DNA of 53,160 bases from Burkholderiaceae bacterium (lineage in GTDB: Bacteria; Pseudomonadota; Gammaproteobacteria; Burkholderiales; Burkholderiaceae_D), in assembly GCA_030158675.1 (NCBI GenBank), contig JAOASL010000019.1, positions 1-53,160 of the forward strand. Reading direction: 5' to 3'. A program made the position numbers and the translations under genes. This document shows, piece after piece, positions 30,988-40,606 of the stretch. The notes beneath the pieces were generated by a model. The model did not search any database. It had not been told where the DNA came from and was given only the letters and a program-made list of their open reading frames with translations. Positions within the stretch are counted from its first letter, which is position 1; every line of letters starts with the position of its first letter.

Positions 30988-31653
30988 ATGCCTGCAAAGA
31001 ATTTCGATAGGGCACTGCGTGAACTCGTGGCCAATAACCGCCAGTGGGCGGCTTCGATGGTTGAGCAAGATCCTGAATTTTTCAAAAAACTCGTTGCACA
31101 GCAATCACCCGAATTCCTCTGGATAGGCTGCTCGGACAGCCGTGTGCCGGCAAATGAGATCGTCGGCTTGCAGCCAGGCGAACTGTTTGTTCATCGGAAT
31201 GTCGCGAATGTCGTTGTGCATACCGACCTGAACAGTTTGTCCGTACTGCAGTTCGCGATTGATCAGCTGGAAGTGAAGCATGTGATCGTAGTGGGCCACT
31301 ACGGCTGTTCAGGCGTACGCGTTGCGATGGAGCGCAGGCGCGTTGGCCTGGCAGATAACTGGCTACGGCACGTGCAGGACGTGCACATCAAGCATGCTCA
31401 GCTGTTGCCTGAGGAGATGGACGCCAACCTCAGGCATGACAGGCTGTGCGAGCTGAACGTGATCGAGCAGGTGGTCAACGTTTGCCAGACCACGATCCTG
31501 CAGGACGCGTGGGAACGTGGCCAGGATGTCACCGTCCACAGCTGGGTCTACAGTTTGCAGGATGGGCTGGTGCGCGACCTTGGTATGGCGGTCAGCAATG
31601 CCGACGCGATGGTGCCGCAGCTTGAGGCCAGCCTGGCTCGATACCAAGCCTGA
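30988..31653 (+). CDS. can: Beta-class carbonic anhydrase
   Basis: A 221-residue cytosolic zinc enzyme interconverting CO2 and bicarbonate. Zinc ligands Cys48, His104 and Cys107, and the Asp50-Arg52 dyad in CSDSRVP, are all present; GHYGCSG is the second signature. Length is standard for the Can type. It is monocistronic, convergent to panB with eight bases between the stops. Confidence 0.95.
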   Translation: MPAKNFDRALRELVANNRQWAASMVEQDPEFFKKLVAQQSPEFLWIGCSDSRVPANEIVGLQPGELFVHRNVANVVVHTDLNSLSVLQFAIDQLEVKHVIVVGHYGCSGVRVAMERRRVGLADNWLRHVQDVHIKHAQLLPEEMDANLRHDRLCELNVIEQVVNVCQTTILQDAWERGQDVTVHSWVYSLQDGLVRDLGMAVSNADAMVPQLEASLARYQA

Positions 31654-31661
31654 TCGTCCCT

Positions 31662-32477
31662 TCAGAAGCTGTGTTCCGATCCCGGAAAGCTGCGATTCTT
31701 GACCGCGGCGACATAGGCATCGATCGCGCCCGCCAGGCTGGACTGCCCGTGCATGAAGTCTTTCACGAATTTTGGACGGTGACCGGGAAAGGCACCGATC
31801 ATGTCGTGCAGTACCAGTACCTGACCTGAACAGTCCAGGCCGGCGCCGATCCCGATGGTCGGGATCTTCAGTTTTTTCGTCACGTCAGTCGCGAGCGGTG
31901 CCGGGATGGCTTCCAGCACGAGCATGGACGCGCCCGCCTGCTCCATCGCCAGTGCATCTGCCAGCAGTTGCTCGGCGGCGGTGTCCGTTTTGCCCTGGAC
32001 CTTGAATCCGCCAAGCTGGTGCACCGATTGCGGTGTCAGGCCAAGGTGAGCGCAGACAGGAATGCCACGTTCAATCAGCATCCTGACCGTTGGCGCCAGC
32101 CATTGCCCACCTTCGAGCTTGACCATTTCCGCGCCCGCGCGCATCAATCTGGCCGCATTGTCCATGGTCTGTTCCGGCGTGTTGTACGAGCCGAAAGGCA
32201 GGTCGCTGATCAGCAGGGGGCGTGAGCAGCCGCGCGCAACGCAGGCCGTGTGATAAGCGATGTCGTCAACCGTGACCGGCAGTGTGGTGCCATGGCCCTG
32301 AATGACCATGCCGAGCGAGTCGCCGATCAGAAGGGTGTCGACGCCGCATTGGTCCATCAATGCCGCAAAGCTCGCGTCATAGCAGGTCAGCATCGTGATC
32401 TTTTCATCGTTCGCGCGCATTTGCGCCAGCGTGGTGACGGTGACTTTTTTGCGCGCCGTGGATGCTTGGGTAGACAT
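31662..32477 (-). CDS. panB: 3-methyl-2-oxobutanoate hydroxymethyltransferase
   Basis: A 271-residue cytosolic enzyme forming ketopantoate, the first step of pantothenate synthesis. Motifs [31 protein letters not shown] and [15 protein letters not shown] are typical. Two ATG codons compete: 32483 overlaps the upstream stop as ATGA, while 32477 has GGAGA at better spacing and is used. It is the last gene of the seven-gene operon starting at 37468. panC is not adjacent. Confidence 0.95.
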   Translation of the reverse strand: MSTQASTARKKVTVTTLAQMRANDEKITMLTCYDASFAALMDQCGVDTLLIGDSLGMVIQGHGTTLPVTVDDIAYHTACVARGCSRPLLISDLPFGSYNTPEQTMDNAARLMRAGAEMVKLEGGQWLAPTVRMLIERGIPVCAHLGLTPQSVHQLGGFKVQGKTDTAAEQLLADALAMEQAGASMLVLEAIPAPLATDVTKKLKIPTIGIGAGLDCSGQVLVLHDMIGAFPGHRPKFVKDFMHGQSSLAGAIDAYVAAVKNRSFPGSEHSF

Positions 32478-32479
32478 GG

Positions 32480-33121
32480 TCATTCTCCGCGGTTGAAGAA
32501 TTCGCGCTTGCCACGCATTCCGGCGATGCGCTGCATCAGGAGTGAAAAATCGTCACTGCTCTCGATGGGATTCAGGCGATCCGCATTCACCATCAGCAAC
32601 GGCGATGTATCGTAATGATGGAAGAACCGGCTGTAACTGTCGCACAGCCTTTGCAAATAGGTTTCCGAAATCGCTGCCTCGATCGGCACGCCGCGGCGGC
32701 GTATCCGCTCGGACAAGGTGGCGGGCGCCGCCTGCAGGTAGATCACGAGATCCGGACGCGGGGATTCCCGGCTCAGGTGCGTGAACATCTGCCGGTAGAG
32801 ATTCAGCTCATCATCTGCCAGCGTCAGCGCGGCAAAAATTGGGTCTTTATCCAGCAAAAAATCCGACACGACCGGTGCCGAGAACAAGTCCGCCTGGGCC
32901 ATGTCCTTGAGCTGGTTCATTCGCTGGAACAGGAAAAACATCTGTGTCGGCAGCGCATAGCGTGCCGAGTCGCGGTAAAAGCGTTCGAGGAAGGGATTGT
33001 CCTGCGGCTGCTCAAGCAGCGCCTGCGCGCCGGTTTCGGCCGCGATGCGCCGTGCCAGGCTGGTCTTGCCGACGCCGATCGGGCCCTCAACAACGATGTA
33101 GCGGTATTTGGCCGGATTCAT
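32480..33121 (-). CDS. Deoxynucleoside kinase (dAdo/dGuo kinase family)
   Basis: A 213-residue P-loop kinase that phosphorylates deoxynucleosides for salvage. The Walker [10 protein letters not shown] is at 13-21; [27 protein letters not shown] (about residues 123-149) contains the LID arginines. The ATG at 33121 starts the conserved [13 protein letters not shown]; an in-frame TTG 36 bases upstream adds non-conserved residues. It lies between folK and panB, as in many betaproteobacteria, and overlaps panB. Confidence 0.9.
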   Translation of the reverse strand: MNPAKYRYIVVEGPIGVGKTSLARRIAAETGAQALLEQPQDNPFLERFYRDSARYALPTQMFFLFQRMNQLKDMAQADLFSAPVVSDFLLDKDPIFAALTLADDELNLYRQMFTHLSRESPRPDLVIYLQAAPATLSERIRRRGVPIEAAISETYLQRLCDSYSRFFHHYDTSPLLMVNADRLNPIESSDDFSLLMQRIAGMRGKREFFNRGE

Positions 33122-33181
33122 GGGCGACGATGATACGTCATTGAGATCTGATGGCAATCCCCATTGGCATCAGCCACCCTT

Positions 33182-33691
33182 TCACTTTTGCGCATTGCCA
33201 CCTGGTGCGGCGAACTTTGCGATTGCCTGATCGCGCACGCCAGCAAGATGGGCCTGAGCAGTACCATGGCCCGGGATGATGATGTCCGGCGCCAGCTCAA
33301 GCAACGGCAACAACACAAATGCGCGCGCGCACATGCGCGGATGGGGAACATGTAGTTCAGGTTTGTCGATGATTTCGTCGCCGTACAGCAGGATGTCGAG
33401 ATCGAGCGTGCGCGGCGCATTACGGAAAGGGCGTGCGCGTCCGAACGCGAGCTCGATCTGCTGCAGTGCCTGCAGCAGATCATGCGGTGGCAGCGCTGTC
33501 TCGATCAGGGCGATCGCATTAATGAAATCATCGCCACTCGCATCGATCGGCGCGCTCGCATAGAGGGAAGAGCTGCGCACCAGCGCCGTCTGCGGGAGTT
33601 GCGCCAGTTGCATGATCGCGTCGCCCACGGTGCGGGCAGGATCGCCGAGATTGGCGCCAAGGCCGATGTAGGCAGCAACCCTGCGGGTCAC
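33182..33691 (-). CDS. folK: 2-amino-4-hydroxy-6-hydroxymethyldihydropteridine diphosphokinase
   Basis: A 169-residue HPPK of folate synthesis, transferring pyrophosphate from ATP to the pterin. YIGLGANLGDP at the N-terminus and the signature RPFRNAPRTLDLDILLYGD with the metal-binding Asp pair are intact, followed by PHPRMCARAFVLLPL. The start is GTG and overlaps the pcnB stop (GTGA), which indicates translational coupling. Confidence 0.95.
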   Translation of the reverse strand: MTRRVAAYIGLGANLGDPARTVGDAIMQLAQLPQTALVRSSSLYASAPIDASGDDFINAIALIETALPPHDLLQALQQIELAFGRARPFRNAPRTLDLDILLYGDEIIDKPELHVPHPRMCARAFVLLPLLELAPDIIIPGHGTAQAHLAGVRDQAIAKFAAPGGNAQK

Positions 33692-35043
33692 TGTGCGCCT
33701 TCTTCGCTGCCTTTGCTGCGATTGCGACTGCTGCGACGGCGTCGTTTTTTGGCCGGGGCTGCGCCGTCGTCCGATGGCTTTTTCGACAGCAGTATCTCGC
33801 GGCCGGTGTCATCAGTATCGATGAAATCGGTCCACCATTCGCCGAGCTCCTGGTCGATCTCACCGGAGGCGCAGCGCAGCAGCAGGAAATCGTAGCCGGC
33901 GCGCATACGCGGATGCTCAAGCAGCTTATGAGGTGATTTGCCGATGCGACGCTCGAAGCGCGGCTGCATCGCCCAGATGTCGCGCATGTCGGTTGCGATG
34001 CGACGCTGGATAGCCAGCTGCTCGGTCTGGCCGTCGAGCACATCATCGGCGGCCAGATGCAGCGCCGGAATAGGCAACTCACCGGCTGCGCGATACGCAT
34101 CCCATTTTTCCAGCACCTGGTGCCACAGCAACGAGGCGAACAGGAAGCTGGGCGATACCGGCTTGCCCTCGCGTATGCGCTCATCCGTATTGGCCAGCGC
34201 CAGCGTAACGAAGCGCTCGCCAAGCGGCTGCTCGAGCACCACGTCGAGCAGTGGCAGCAGGCCGTGATGCAGGCCTTCCTGGCGCAGCTGCCGCAGACAG
34301 GCCATGGCATGACCGCTCATCAGCAGCTTCAGCATCTCGTCGAAAACGCGGGCGGCGGGCACGTTATTGATCAGCGCGGCCATCACCTTGATCGGCGCGC
34401 GCGTCGGCTGTGCAATTGAGAAGCCCAGCTTGGCGGCGAAGCGAACCACGCGCAGCATGCGCACCGGGTCTTCGCGGTAGCGCGCCTCCGGTACGCCGAT
34501 GATGCGCAGCGTTTTGTTGCGAATGTCTTTCATGCCGCCGTGATAGTCGAGCACTTGCTGGCGCTCGGGATCGTAGTACATCGCATTGATGGTGAAGTCA
34601 CGGCGTTCTGCGTCTTCGTGCTGATCGCCGAAGGTATTGTCACGCAGCACGCGGCCGTGCGCGTCCTTCGGTGCTTCTTCAGATGAAGCGCCGCGGAAGG
34701 TGGTGACCTCGATCAGGTCCTGCCCGAACATCACGTGGACAATCTGGAAGCGGCGGCCGATGATGAAGGCCCGGCGGAACAGCCGCTTTACTTCTTCCGG
34801 CGTCGCATTGGTTGCGATATCGAAGTCTTTGGGTTTATGGCCGAGCACGAGATCGCGCACCGCGCCGCCGACGATGAACGCTTTATAGCCGGCGCGCTGC
34901 AGCGTCTGCGTGACGCGGATCGCGTTCGGCGACACATCGTCAAGCGGGATCCCATGTTCGGACGGCCCGAACAGCACCGGCTCGTTAGCTTTGTCGGCTT
35001 TCGTCGACACGCCGAGGATGCGACGGATAAATTTCTTGATCAT
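33688..35043 (-). CDS. pcnB: Poly(A) polymerase I
   Basis: A 451-residue class II nucleotidyltransferase adding poly(A) tails to RNA for decay. GGAVRDLVLG begins at 59 and the metal-binding pair Asp73/Asp75 is in DFDIA. RRDFTINAMYYDP and the basic Lys/Arg-rich tail (about 430-451) are typical of PcnB rather than the CCA-adding enzyme. The tail ends in a basic RNA-binding extension. It is six bases downstream of the HAD gene. Confidence 0.93.
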   Translation of the reverse strand: MIKKFIRRILGVSTKADKANEPVLFGPSEHGIPLDDVSPNAIRVTQTLQRAGYKAFIVGGAVRDLVLGHKPKDFDIATNATPEEVKRLFRRAFIIGRRFQIVHVMFGQDLIEVTTFRGASSEEAPKDAHGRVLRDNTFGDQHEDAERRDFTINAMYYDPERQQVLDYHGGMKDIRNKTLRIIGVPEARYREDPVRMLRVVRFAAKLGFSIAQPTRAPIKVMAALINNVPAARVFDEMLKLLMSGHAMACLRQLRQEGLHHGLLPLLDVVLEQPLGERFVTLALANTDERIREGKPVSPSFLFASLLWHQVLEKWDAYRAAGELPIPALHLAADDVLDGQTEQLAIQRRIATDMRDIWAMQPRFERRIGKSPHKLLEHPRMRAGYDFLLLRCASGEIDQELGEWWTDFIDTDDTGREILLSKKPSDDGAAPAKKRRRRSSRNRSKGSEEGAQ

Positions 35044-35049
35044 CGCTGG

Positions 35050-35721
35050 TTATTCCGCAAACAGCTTCAGTATGGGCCAGCCCTGTGCCTGCGCATGGCG
35101 GGTCAGGGCGGCGTTTGGATTGGTGGCTACCGGATGGGTGACAATCGATAGCAGTGGTATGTCGTTTTGCGAGTCGCTGTAGAAGGTGCTGCGCCCGAAG
35201 TCTTCCAGTTTCTTTCCGAGCGACGCCAGCCACGCATGGGCGTTGACTACTTTGCCGGCACCATAGGGCGGCGTGCCGAGCAGCCCACCGGTGATATCGC
35301 CATCGGCGGTCAGCTCGGGCTCGGCGGCGATCAGGTGATCGATGCCGAATGCACGGGCGATCGGGCCGGTGACGAAGCGGTTAGTCGCAGTGATGATGGC
35401 AACCAGCTCGCCTGCCTCCTTGTGCTGGTCAACCAGTGCGCGCGCTTCTTTGCGCATCGCCGGATGGATCACTTCATCCATGAAGCGGGTATGCCAGGCG
35501 TCGAGCTGCTTGCGTGGAAAGCGCTTCAACGTGCCGAATGCAAATTCCAGGTATTCGACCGGATTGAGTTTGCCTTGCTGATACTGCTGGTAGAACTCGT
35601 TGTTGCGGGCCGTGAAAGCCTCCGCATCGACCGCACCGACACGGCACAGGAATTGACCCCATTCATAGTCGGAGTCGATCGGGATCAGAGTGTGGTCGAG
35701 GTCGAAAAGCGCGAGGTTCAT
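35050..35721 (-). CDS. HAD-IB family hydrolase (SerB-like phosphatase)
   Basis: A 223-residue haloacid-dehalogenase hydrolase. The nucleophile motif DLDHT has Asp7 and Asp9; ITATNRFVTGPIA is motif II, and GKVVNAHAWLASLG with FYSDSQNDIPLL supplies the motif III Lys and acidic residues. It belongs to the HAD-IB subgroup that includes phosphoserine phosphatase and histidinol-phosphatase-like enzymes; the substrate is not readable. The start overlaps the hda stop (ATGA). Confidence 0.85.
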   Translation of the reverse strand: MNLALFDLDHTLIPIDSDYEWGQFLCRVGAVDAEAFTARNNEFYQQYQQGKLNPVEYLEFAFGTLKRFPRKQLDAWHTRFMDEVIHPAMRKEARALVDQHKEAGELVAIITATNRFVTGPIARAFGIDHLIAAEPELTADGDITGGLLGTPPYGAGKVVNAHAWLASLGKKLEDFGRSTFYSDSQNDIPLLSIVTHPVATNPNAALTRHAQAQGWPILKLFAE

Positions 35722-36404
35722 GGAATGGGAGTGGAGTCGCCCAGCTGCAGCAGTTCGCGCAGCAGCGGCATCGTGATCGGGCGCTGAGTCTCCAGCGAAT
35801 AGCGGTCCAGCGCATCCAGCATTGCCGACAGTGACTGCATGTCGCGCCGAAAATGCGTCAGCAGGTAAGGCAACACGCCAGCCGACAGTGCCAGCCCGCG
35901 TGCCTGTGCGGAATGCGACAGTGCGGCGATTTTTTCTTCGTCCGTCAGTCCGTGCAGCTGGTAGACCAAACCCCAGCCGAGTCGGGTGCGCAGGTCTTCG
36001 CGCAGCGCCAGTTGTGCCGGCGGCTGTCTGGCGGCGGCCACCAGCGTCCCGCCCGTGTCCTGCACCTGGTTGTACAGGTTGAACAACGCATGCTGCTGGC
36101 GCTCGCTGAGCCGCTCGCAGTCATCGATCAGATAGAGCTCGCATACTCGCACCCACATAAATTCGCGGGACGAGAGTTCGGGCGACAGCAGACGGGCTTT
36201 CCCGCTGGCCTTCAGCGCGTTCATCAGATGTGATTTGCCTGCGCCGGGCTCGCCCCAGATCGTCACGAAACGCTGGTTCGGCGTATCGGTGGCGCGGTTC
36301 GCTATGCGTCGCAGCAGAGCCGCAAGTTCCCGGTTTCTGCCGATGACAAAGCTGTCCAGGGTTTGCGGCCGGGCTGCACCCCAGTCGAGCAGCAACTGCC
36401 TCAT
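35718..36404 (-). CDS. hda: DnaA regulatory inactivator Hda
   Basis: A 228-residue AAA+ protein homologous to DnaA domain III that, with the DNA-loaded beta clamp, triggers hydrolysis of DnaA-ATP. The N-terminal QLLLDW is the clamp-binding motif. Walker A GEPGAGKS is at 51-58, with LIDDCERL as Walker B and the arginine-finger region after it. The DNA-binding domain of DnaA is absent, as expected. It overlaps the permease stop (ATGA) upstream and the HAD gene downstream. Confidence 0.92.
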   Translation of the reverse strand: MRQLLLDWGAARPQTLDSFVIGRNRELAALLRRIANRATDTPNQRFVTIWGEPGAGKSHLMNALKASGKARLLSPELSSREFMWVRVCELYLIDDCERLSERQQHALFNLYNQVQDTGGTLVAAARQPPAQLALREDLRTRLGWGLVYQLHGLTDEEKIAALSHSAQARGLALSAGVLPYLLTHFRRDMQSLSAMLDALDRYSLETQRPITMPLLRELLQLGDSTPIP

Positions 36405-37468
36405 GATTGATTGTAAAAACTGCTATTCAGGTAATGTCGGCGCAGGCGGCCGAAAACGACCGAGAGTATAGCCGACGCGGGCAGCGCCAACAGTATGCCG
36501 ACAAAGCCGAACAGTTGTCCGAATGCCAGCAGAGCAAAGATCACCGTCAGCGGATGCAGGCCGATGCGTTCGCCGACCAGCCGGGGTGTCAGGTAAAAAC
36601 TCTCGATGAACTGTCCGAGTCCGTACACGACAGCGACCGCGCCCAGCCCGTATCCGCCGTCGAATTGCAATATCGCTGCGATGATTCCCAGCGCCAGTCC
36701 GAGGCCGTAGCCAATATAGGGGATGAACACCAGCAGGCCGGTGATCATGCCGACCGGCAGCGCCACATCGAAACCGGCGATGGCCAGTCCGATCGAATAG
36801 TAAGAGGCCAGCAGCAGCATTACCAGCAGCTGGCCGCGCAGGTACTGGGCCAGCAGGCTGTCTGCCTCGGCCGCCATGTCACCGAACAGCGTGTTCCAGC
36901 GGCGCGGCACCGTGTCGGCGATCCGCCGGCGCAAGCCATGCCAGTCGAGCAAAAGATAAAACAGCACGATCGGAATCAGGAACAGCGTCGCCGCCCAGCC
37001 CAGCAGCGCACTGCCGCCGATGCGCAGCCAGGTCAGTACCGCGCCGCCGGTGCCGTCGCCGGCGGCCAGGCGGGACGCTACAGCCTTCTGCAGCGCGGAA
37101 ATGTCGATGTTTGTTCCTACGCCCAGTTGCCGCAGCCAGGGGCCGATGGCCATGTCGATTTTGGCAAGCAGCACCGGGATGCGTTGCCGCAGCAGCGGCA
37201 GTTCATCGCCCAGTATCGGCAGCACGACCAGGAGCAGCGCGGCGATCAGCATGCCCATGCCGGCAATGGCGATCAGTACGGCGAGCACGCGCGGAATACG
37301 CCGCTGCTCCATCCAGTCGACGCCGGGATTGAGCACGTAGCCGACCACGGCCGCCGCAACGAAGGGCGTCAGGATCGGTGTCAGCAGCCACAGCAGGGCC
37401 AGCAGCACCAGGCCGACCGATACCCATAGCAAGGTCTGGCGTTGGTCTGGCTTGAGGACGGAGGACAT
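36401..37468 (-). CDS. AI-2E family membrane transporter (PerM/YdiK type)
   Basis: A 355-residue inner-membrane protein with about eight hydrophobic helices and the family segment YIGYGLGLALGIIAAILQF; the C-terminal part has LVGERIGLHPLTVIFALLAFGQLFGF (about residues 294-319). Members include the autoinducer-2 exporter TqsA and Na+/H+ antiporters, so the substrate is open. GAGG lies close to the ATG at 37468; an in-frame extension to 37675 would cross into purM and is rejected. It heads the operon and is divergent from purM by 125 bases, an arrangement common in betaproteobacteria. Confidence 0.88.
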   Translation of the reverse strand: MSSVLKPDQRQTLLWVSVGLVLLALLWLLTPILTPFVAAAVVGYVLNPGVDWMEQRRIPRVLAVLIAIAGMGMLIAALLLVVLPILGDELPLLRQRIPVLLAKIDMAIGPWLRQLGVGTNIDISALQKAVASRLAAGDGTGGAVLTWLRIGGSALLGWAATLFLIPIVLFYLLLDWHGLRRRIADTVPRRWNTLFGDMAAEADSLLAQYLRGQLLVMLLLASYYSIGLAIAGFDVALPVGMITGLLVFIPYIGYGLGLALGIIAAILQFDGGYGLGAVAVVYGLGQFIESFYLTPRLVGERIGLHPLTVIFALLAFGQLFGFVGILLALPASAILSVVFGRLRRHYLNSSFYNQS

Positions 37469-37593
37469 GGTCGGGTTCGGGGGCGCGGGTGGGCGATTTG
37501 GTAAAATAGCGTGCTTCGCTGCCTTGTCACTGGGACAAGCCCGCATTCTACCGTTTTCGCTGTCTATCCCCTGTCCATTCTTTTTATCTCGCC

Positions 37594-38637
37594 ATGTCTT
37601 CCAAACCTCCGGTTTCCCTTTCCTATCGCGATGCAGGTGTCGACATTGACGCCGGCGATGCCCTCGTCGAGGCAATCAAGCCGTTTGCGAAGCGCACAAT
37701 GCGCGAGGGTGTGCTGGCTGGCATCGGCGGATTCGGCGCGCTGTTCGAGGTCAGTAAAAAATTCAAGGAACCAGTACTGGTAGCCGGCACCGATGGCGTC
37801 GGCACCAAGCTCAAGCTCGCTTTTCACCTGAATCGCCATGACACGGTCGGTATCGATCTGGTGGCGATGAGCGTTAATGACATTCTCGTACAGGGTGCCG
37901 AGCCGCTGTTCTTCCTCGATTACTTCGCCTGTGGCCGACTCAATGTCGCCGCGGCGACCGATGTGATCAAAGGCATTGCCGCAGGCTGCGAACAGGCCGG
38001 TTGCGCCCTGATCGGTGGCGAGACCGCCGAGATGCCTAGCATGTACCCGGACGGCGAATATGACCTCGCCGGATTTGCGGTGGGCGCTGTCGAAAAATCG
38101 AAGATTATCGACGGCCGCAAGATTGCTCCGGGCGACGTGGTGCTCGGCCTGGCGTCATCCGGCGCGCATTCGAACGGCTACTCGCTGGTGCGCAAGATCA
38201 TCGAGGTCGCCAAGCCCGATCTGAACGCGGATTTCCACGGTCGCCCGCTGGCCGACGTACTGCTGGCGCCGACCCGTATCTACGTCAAGCCGCTGCTGGC
38301 ACTGATGGAGAAGATCGAGGTGCGCGGCATGGTGCACATCACCGGTGGCGGTCTGGTCGAAAACATACCCCGCGTGCTGCAGCCGAACCTGACTGCGGTG
38401 CTGCGGAGCGATGCTTGGACAATGCCAGCGCTGTTCCAATGGCTGCAGCAGCATGGCGGTGTTGCTGATGCCGAGATGCACCGCGTATTTAACTGCGGCA
38501 TCGGCATGACAGTGATCGTATCAAAGGAAAATGCAGACGCGGCCGAGGCCGAACTCAAGCGTCTCGGCGAAACGGTGTACCGGATCGGCACGATCCGCGA
38601 GCGCAACGGCGACGAGGCACAGACTATCGTCGAGTAA
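37594..38637 (+). CDS. purM: Phosphoribosylformylglycinamidine cyclo-ligase
   Basis: A 347-residue cytosolic AIR synthetase of purine biosynthesis. [26 protein letters not shown], the [12 protein letters not shown] segment and [15 protein letters not shown] are all present in order, and length is normal. It is monocistronic and closes with the strongest terminator in the window. A TAAAAT box at 37502-37507 could be its -10 element. Confidence 0.97.
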   Translation: MSSKPPVSLSYRDAGVDIDAGDALVEAIKPFAKRTMREGVLAGIGGFGALFEVSKKFKEPVLVAGTDGVGTKLKLAFHLNRHDTVGIDLVAMSVNDILVQGAEPLFFLDYFACGRLNVAAATDVIKGIAAGCEQAGCALIGGETAEMPSMYPDGEYDLAGFAVGAVEKSKIIDGRKIAPGDVVLGLASSGAHSNGYSLVRKIIEVAKPDLNADFHGRPLADVLLAPTRIYVKPLLALMEKIEVRGMVHITGGGLVENIPRVLQPNLTAVLRSDAWTMPALFQWLQQHGGVADAEMHRVFNCGIGMTVIVSKENADAAEAELKRLGETVYRIGTIRERNGDEAQTIVE

Positions 38638-38691
38638 GGACGGTGGGCGGCTGCCATGCCGGCACCGCAGCGCGACGCTAAGCTAAGCGAT

Positions 38692-38729
38692 AAACCCCCC
38701 CGCCTGTTGAGTCAGGCGGGGGGGTTTTT
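38692..38729 (+). terminator. Strong rho-independent terminator after purM
   Basis: A perfect 12-bp stem CCCCCCCGCCTG (38695-38706) / CAGGCGGGGGGG (38713-38724) with loop TTGAGT, flanked by AAA and five T (38725-38729). Confidence 0.95.
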
Positions 38730-38753
38730 ATTGTCAACCCGGTGATCCACACC

Positions 38754-38801
38754 CGGCCCTGATCGTGACTGTTCGGCGCTCGGAACGCCGCATCAGGGCC
38801 G
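38754..38801. repeat. Long stem-loop downstream of the Anbu operon
   Basis: CGGCCCTGAT (38754-38763) and ATCAGGGCCG (38792-38801) form a perfect 10-bp stem. The 28-nt loop contains a second dyad, CGGCG (38774-38778) with CGCCG (38786-38790). No U-tract follows on either strand. It lies 53 bases past the Anbu stop. Confidence 0.6.
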
Positions 38802-38853
38802 TACTTGCCGTCCGGTCGGACAGCGACTGGGATGCAGACAGTCGAGCCCACGC

Positions 38854-39732
38854 TCAGTGTTGCTGCTGCTGCCCGCTCTGCTGCGCCAGCGTCTGCAGCG
38901 GCGCCACCGCGTCGTCGACACGAGTCAACGATGGCGGTGGCTGCACGCGCACCGGCTGGTTCTGATTGCTGATACTAGACAGCACATTCGTCGTGGCCTC
39001 CGGTGCGGCATTCCAGACTGGATCGGCGATACCCTCGAAGACCGACTTCAGCTGCTTGCCCCAGATCGAGTGGATCATCTGGAAGTACTGGTTTTTTTCG
39101 TCGATCGTCACGAAGCGTTTGATTGACAGACTGTCCTTATCATAGAGCAGCAAATCGAGCGGGAAACCGACCGAAATATTCGAGCGAAGCGTGGAATCCA
39201 TCGAGATCAGCGCGCACTTCGCCGCTTCATCGAGCGGCGTGGCAGGGGAGACCACGCGATCAATGATGGGCTTGCCATATTTCGATTCGCCGATCTGGAA
39301 ATATGGGTTTTCGTCATGCGATTCGATGAAATTGCCAGCCGAGTACATCTGGAACAGCCGGCAGCGTTCGCCCCGGATCTGACCGCCGAAAATCATGCTG
39401 ACGTTGAAGTCAATACCGAACTGCTCGAGCGACTTCGCATCGCGTTTGTGCACCATCCGGATGGCGTCGCCAACGATCTGCGCTGCTTCGTACATCGATG
39501 AGGCGGTCCATATACTGGTACCGTCGGGCGACAGGTGTTCGGCGATGGTTTGCCGCACCGATTGCGAGATCGACAGGTTCCCGGCGGTCAGCAGCACCAT
39601 CACCCGGTCGCCCGGGTTCTCGAATACCGACATCTTGCGAAAGGTGCCGACATGGTCGACGCCCGCATTGGTGCGGGAGTCTGAAAGAAAGACGAGGCCG
39701 GAATTCAGTCGCATCGCCACGCAATAAGTCAT
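38854..39732 (-). CDS. Anbu proteasome-like peptidase
   Basis: A 292-residue member of the proteasome beta-subunit superfamily (Anbu/BPH), an N-terminal nucleophile hydrolase. The protein begins Met-Thr, so removal of Met exposes Thr as the putative nucleophile. YCVAMRLNSGLVFLSDSRTNAGVDH is residues 3-27; the SDSRT segment corresponds to the proteasome Asp17 region. The C-terminal 50 residues are Gln/Pro-rich (SGQQQQH end), probably disordered. It is the last gene of the four-gene ATP-grasp/alpha-E/transglutaminase operon, which is the context known for Anbu. Substrates are unknown. Confidence 0.9.
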   Translation of the reverse strand: MTYCVAMRLNSGLVFLSDSRTNAGVDHVGTFRKMSVFENPGDRVMVLLTAGNLSISQSVRQTIAEHLSPDGTSIWTASSMYEAAQIVGDAIRMVHKRDAKSLEQFGIDFNVSMIFGGQIRGERCRLFQMYSAGNFIESHDENPYFQIGESKYGKPIIDRVVSPATPLDEAAKCALISMDSTLRSNISVGFPLDLLLYDKDSLSIKRFVTIDEKNQYFQMIHSIWGKQLKSVFEGIADPVWNAAPEATTNVLSSISNQNQPVRVQPPPSLTRVDDAVAPLQTLAQQSGQQQQH

Positions 39733-39787
39733 GAGGTTCTCTACTCAGATGTTTGCCGGGACGGGACCATCGGTGCTGGTCCGCCGC

Positions 39788-40606
39788 TCATGCGTGCGCC
39801 ACCGAGACCTGCACGAACAGTGTCTCGTCGCCGCCGCCGCGCCGTATCCCGCGCACCGGCGCGACTGATTCATAGTCGCGACCGACCGCGACACGGCAAT
39901 AGTCGGCACTCTGCAGGCGCGAATGCGTGATGTCAACTGCGACCCACCCGGAGTAGCCGGGCTCCTCGACCCATGCATCGACCCAGGCATGGGTGGCGCC
40001 GTGCCCGACTTCGCCGTCGCCCGGATGGATGTAGCCGGACACGTAGCGTACCGGCACACCGATCGCGTGACAGCAGGCGATAAACAGATGCGCATGATCC
40101 TGGCAGACACCCTGGCCCAGCCGCAGCGCATCGCTGGCCGTGCTGCTGATGGCAGTGGCGCCCGGCCGATAGCTGACAGCGCCGCAGATCGCCTCGGCCA
40201 GCCCGAGCAGTTGCGCGCTGTCGGACCGGGCAGTGCGCAGGTAACGCGACGCGAACTGCCGGATGGCGTCGGTCGGCTCGGTCAGGTGGGTCGGCACGGT
40301 GAACGCGAGCACCGGCAGCAGCATGCGCTCGGGTATGCGGCCTTGCTGAGGCGGCTGGATCGCGACGGCGCCGGACACGATGATCCGCACTTCGTCATGC
40401 GGCGTCGTCAGCGTGACGATGTCGCCATGGTTGCCGAAGGCATCTGTCATGCCGCGCCGGATACCGGGCGAGCTGATCTGCCATTGCAGTGTCTGCTGCA
40501 AGGGTTCGCTGCGTGGCGTCATGCGCAGCCGCTGTATCGTGTAGGCAGCCGGACGCGCAAAGCGGTAGCGCGTTTCGTGCCGGATGGCCAGGGTAACCGG
40601 GTTCAT
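39788..40606 (-). CDS. Transglutaminase-like cysteine peptidase (Anbu operon)
   Basis: A 272-residue protein with an N-terminal beta-sandwich (about 1-100) and a transglutaminase-like core. The catalytic triad is visible: Cys168 in GQGVCQDHAH, His206 in THAWVDAW and Asp225 in WVAVD. Such proteins in Anbu operons are thought to cleave or cross-link isopeptide bonds made by the partner ligase. It overlaps the alpha-E gene by four bases (ATGA) and is followed by Anbu after 55 bases. No signal peptide is seen, so it is probably cytosolic. Confidence 0.92.
   Translation of the reverse strand: MNPVTLAIRHETRYRFARPAAYTIQRLRMTPRSEPLQQTLQWQISSPGIRRGMTDAFGNHGDIVTLTTPHDEVRIIVSGAVAIQPPQQGRIPERMLLPVLAFTVPTHLTEPTDAIRQFASRYLRTARSDSAQLLGLAEAICGAVSYRPGATAISSTASDALRLGQGVCQDHAHLFIACCHAIGVPVRYVSGYIHPGDGEVGHGATHAWVDAWVEEPGYSGWVAVDITHSRLQSADYCRVAVGRDYESVAPVRGIRRGGGDETLFVQVSVAHA

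Noticed and set aside
30828-31085. 85-residue minus-strand frame overlapping the carbonic anhydrase start
   Set aside because: It overlaps a firm gene and the large dyad and shows no coding signal.
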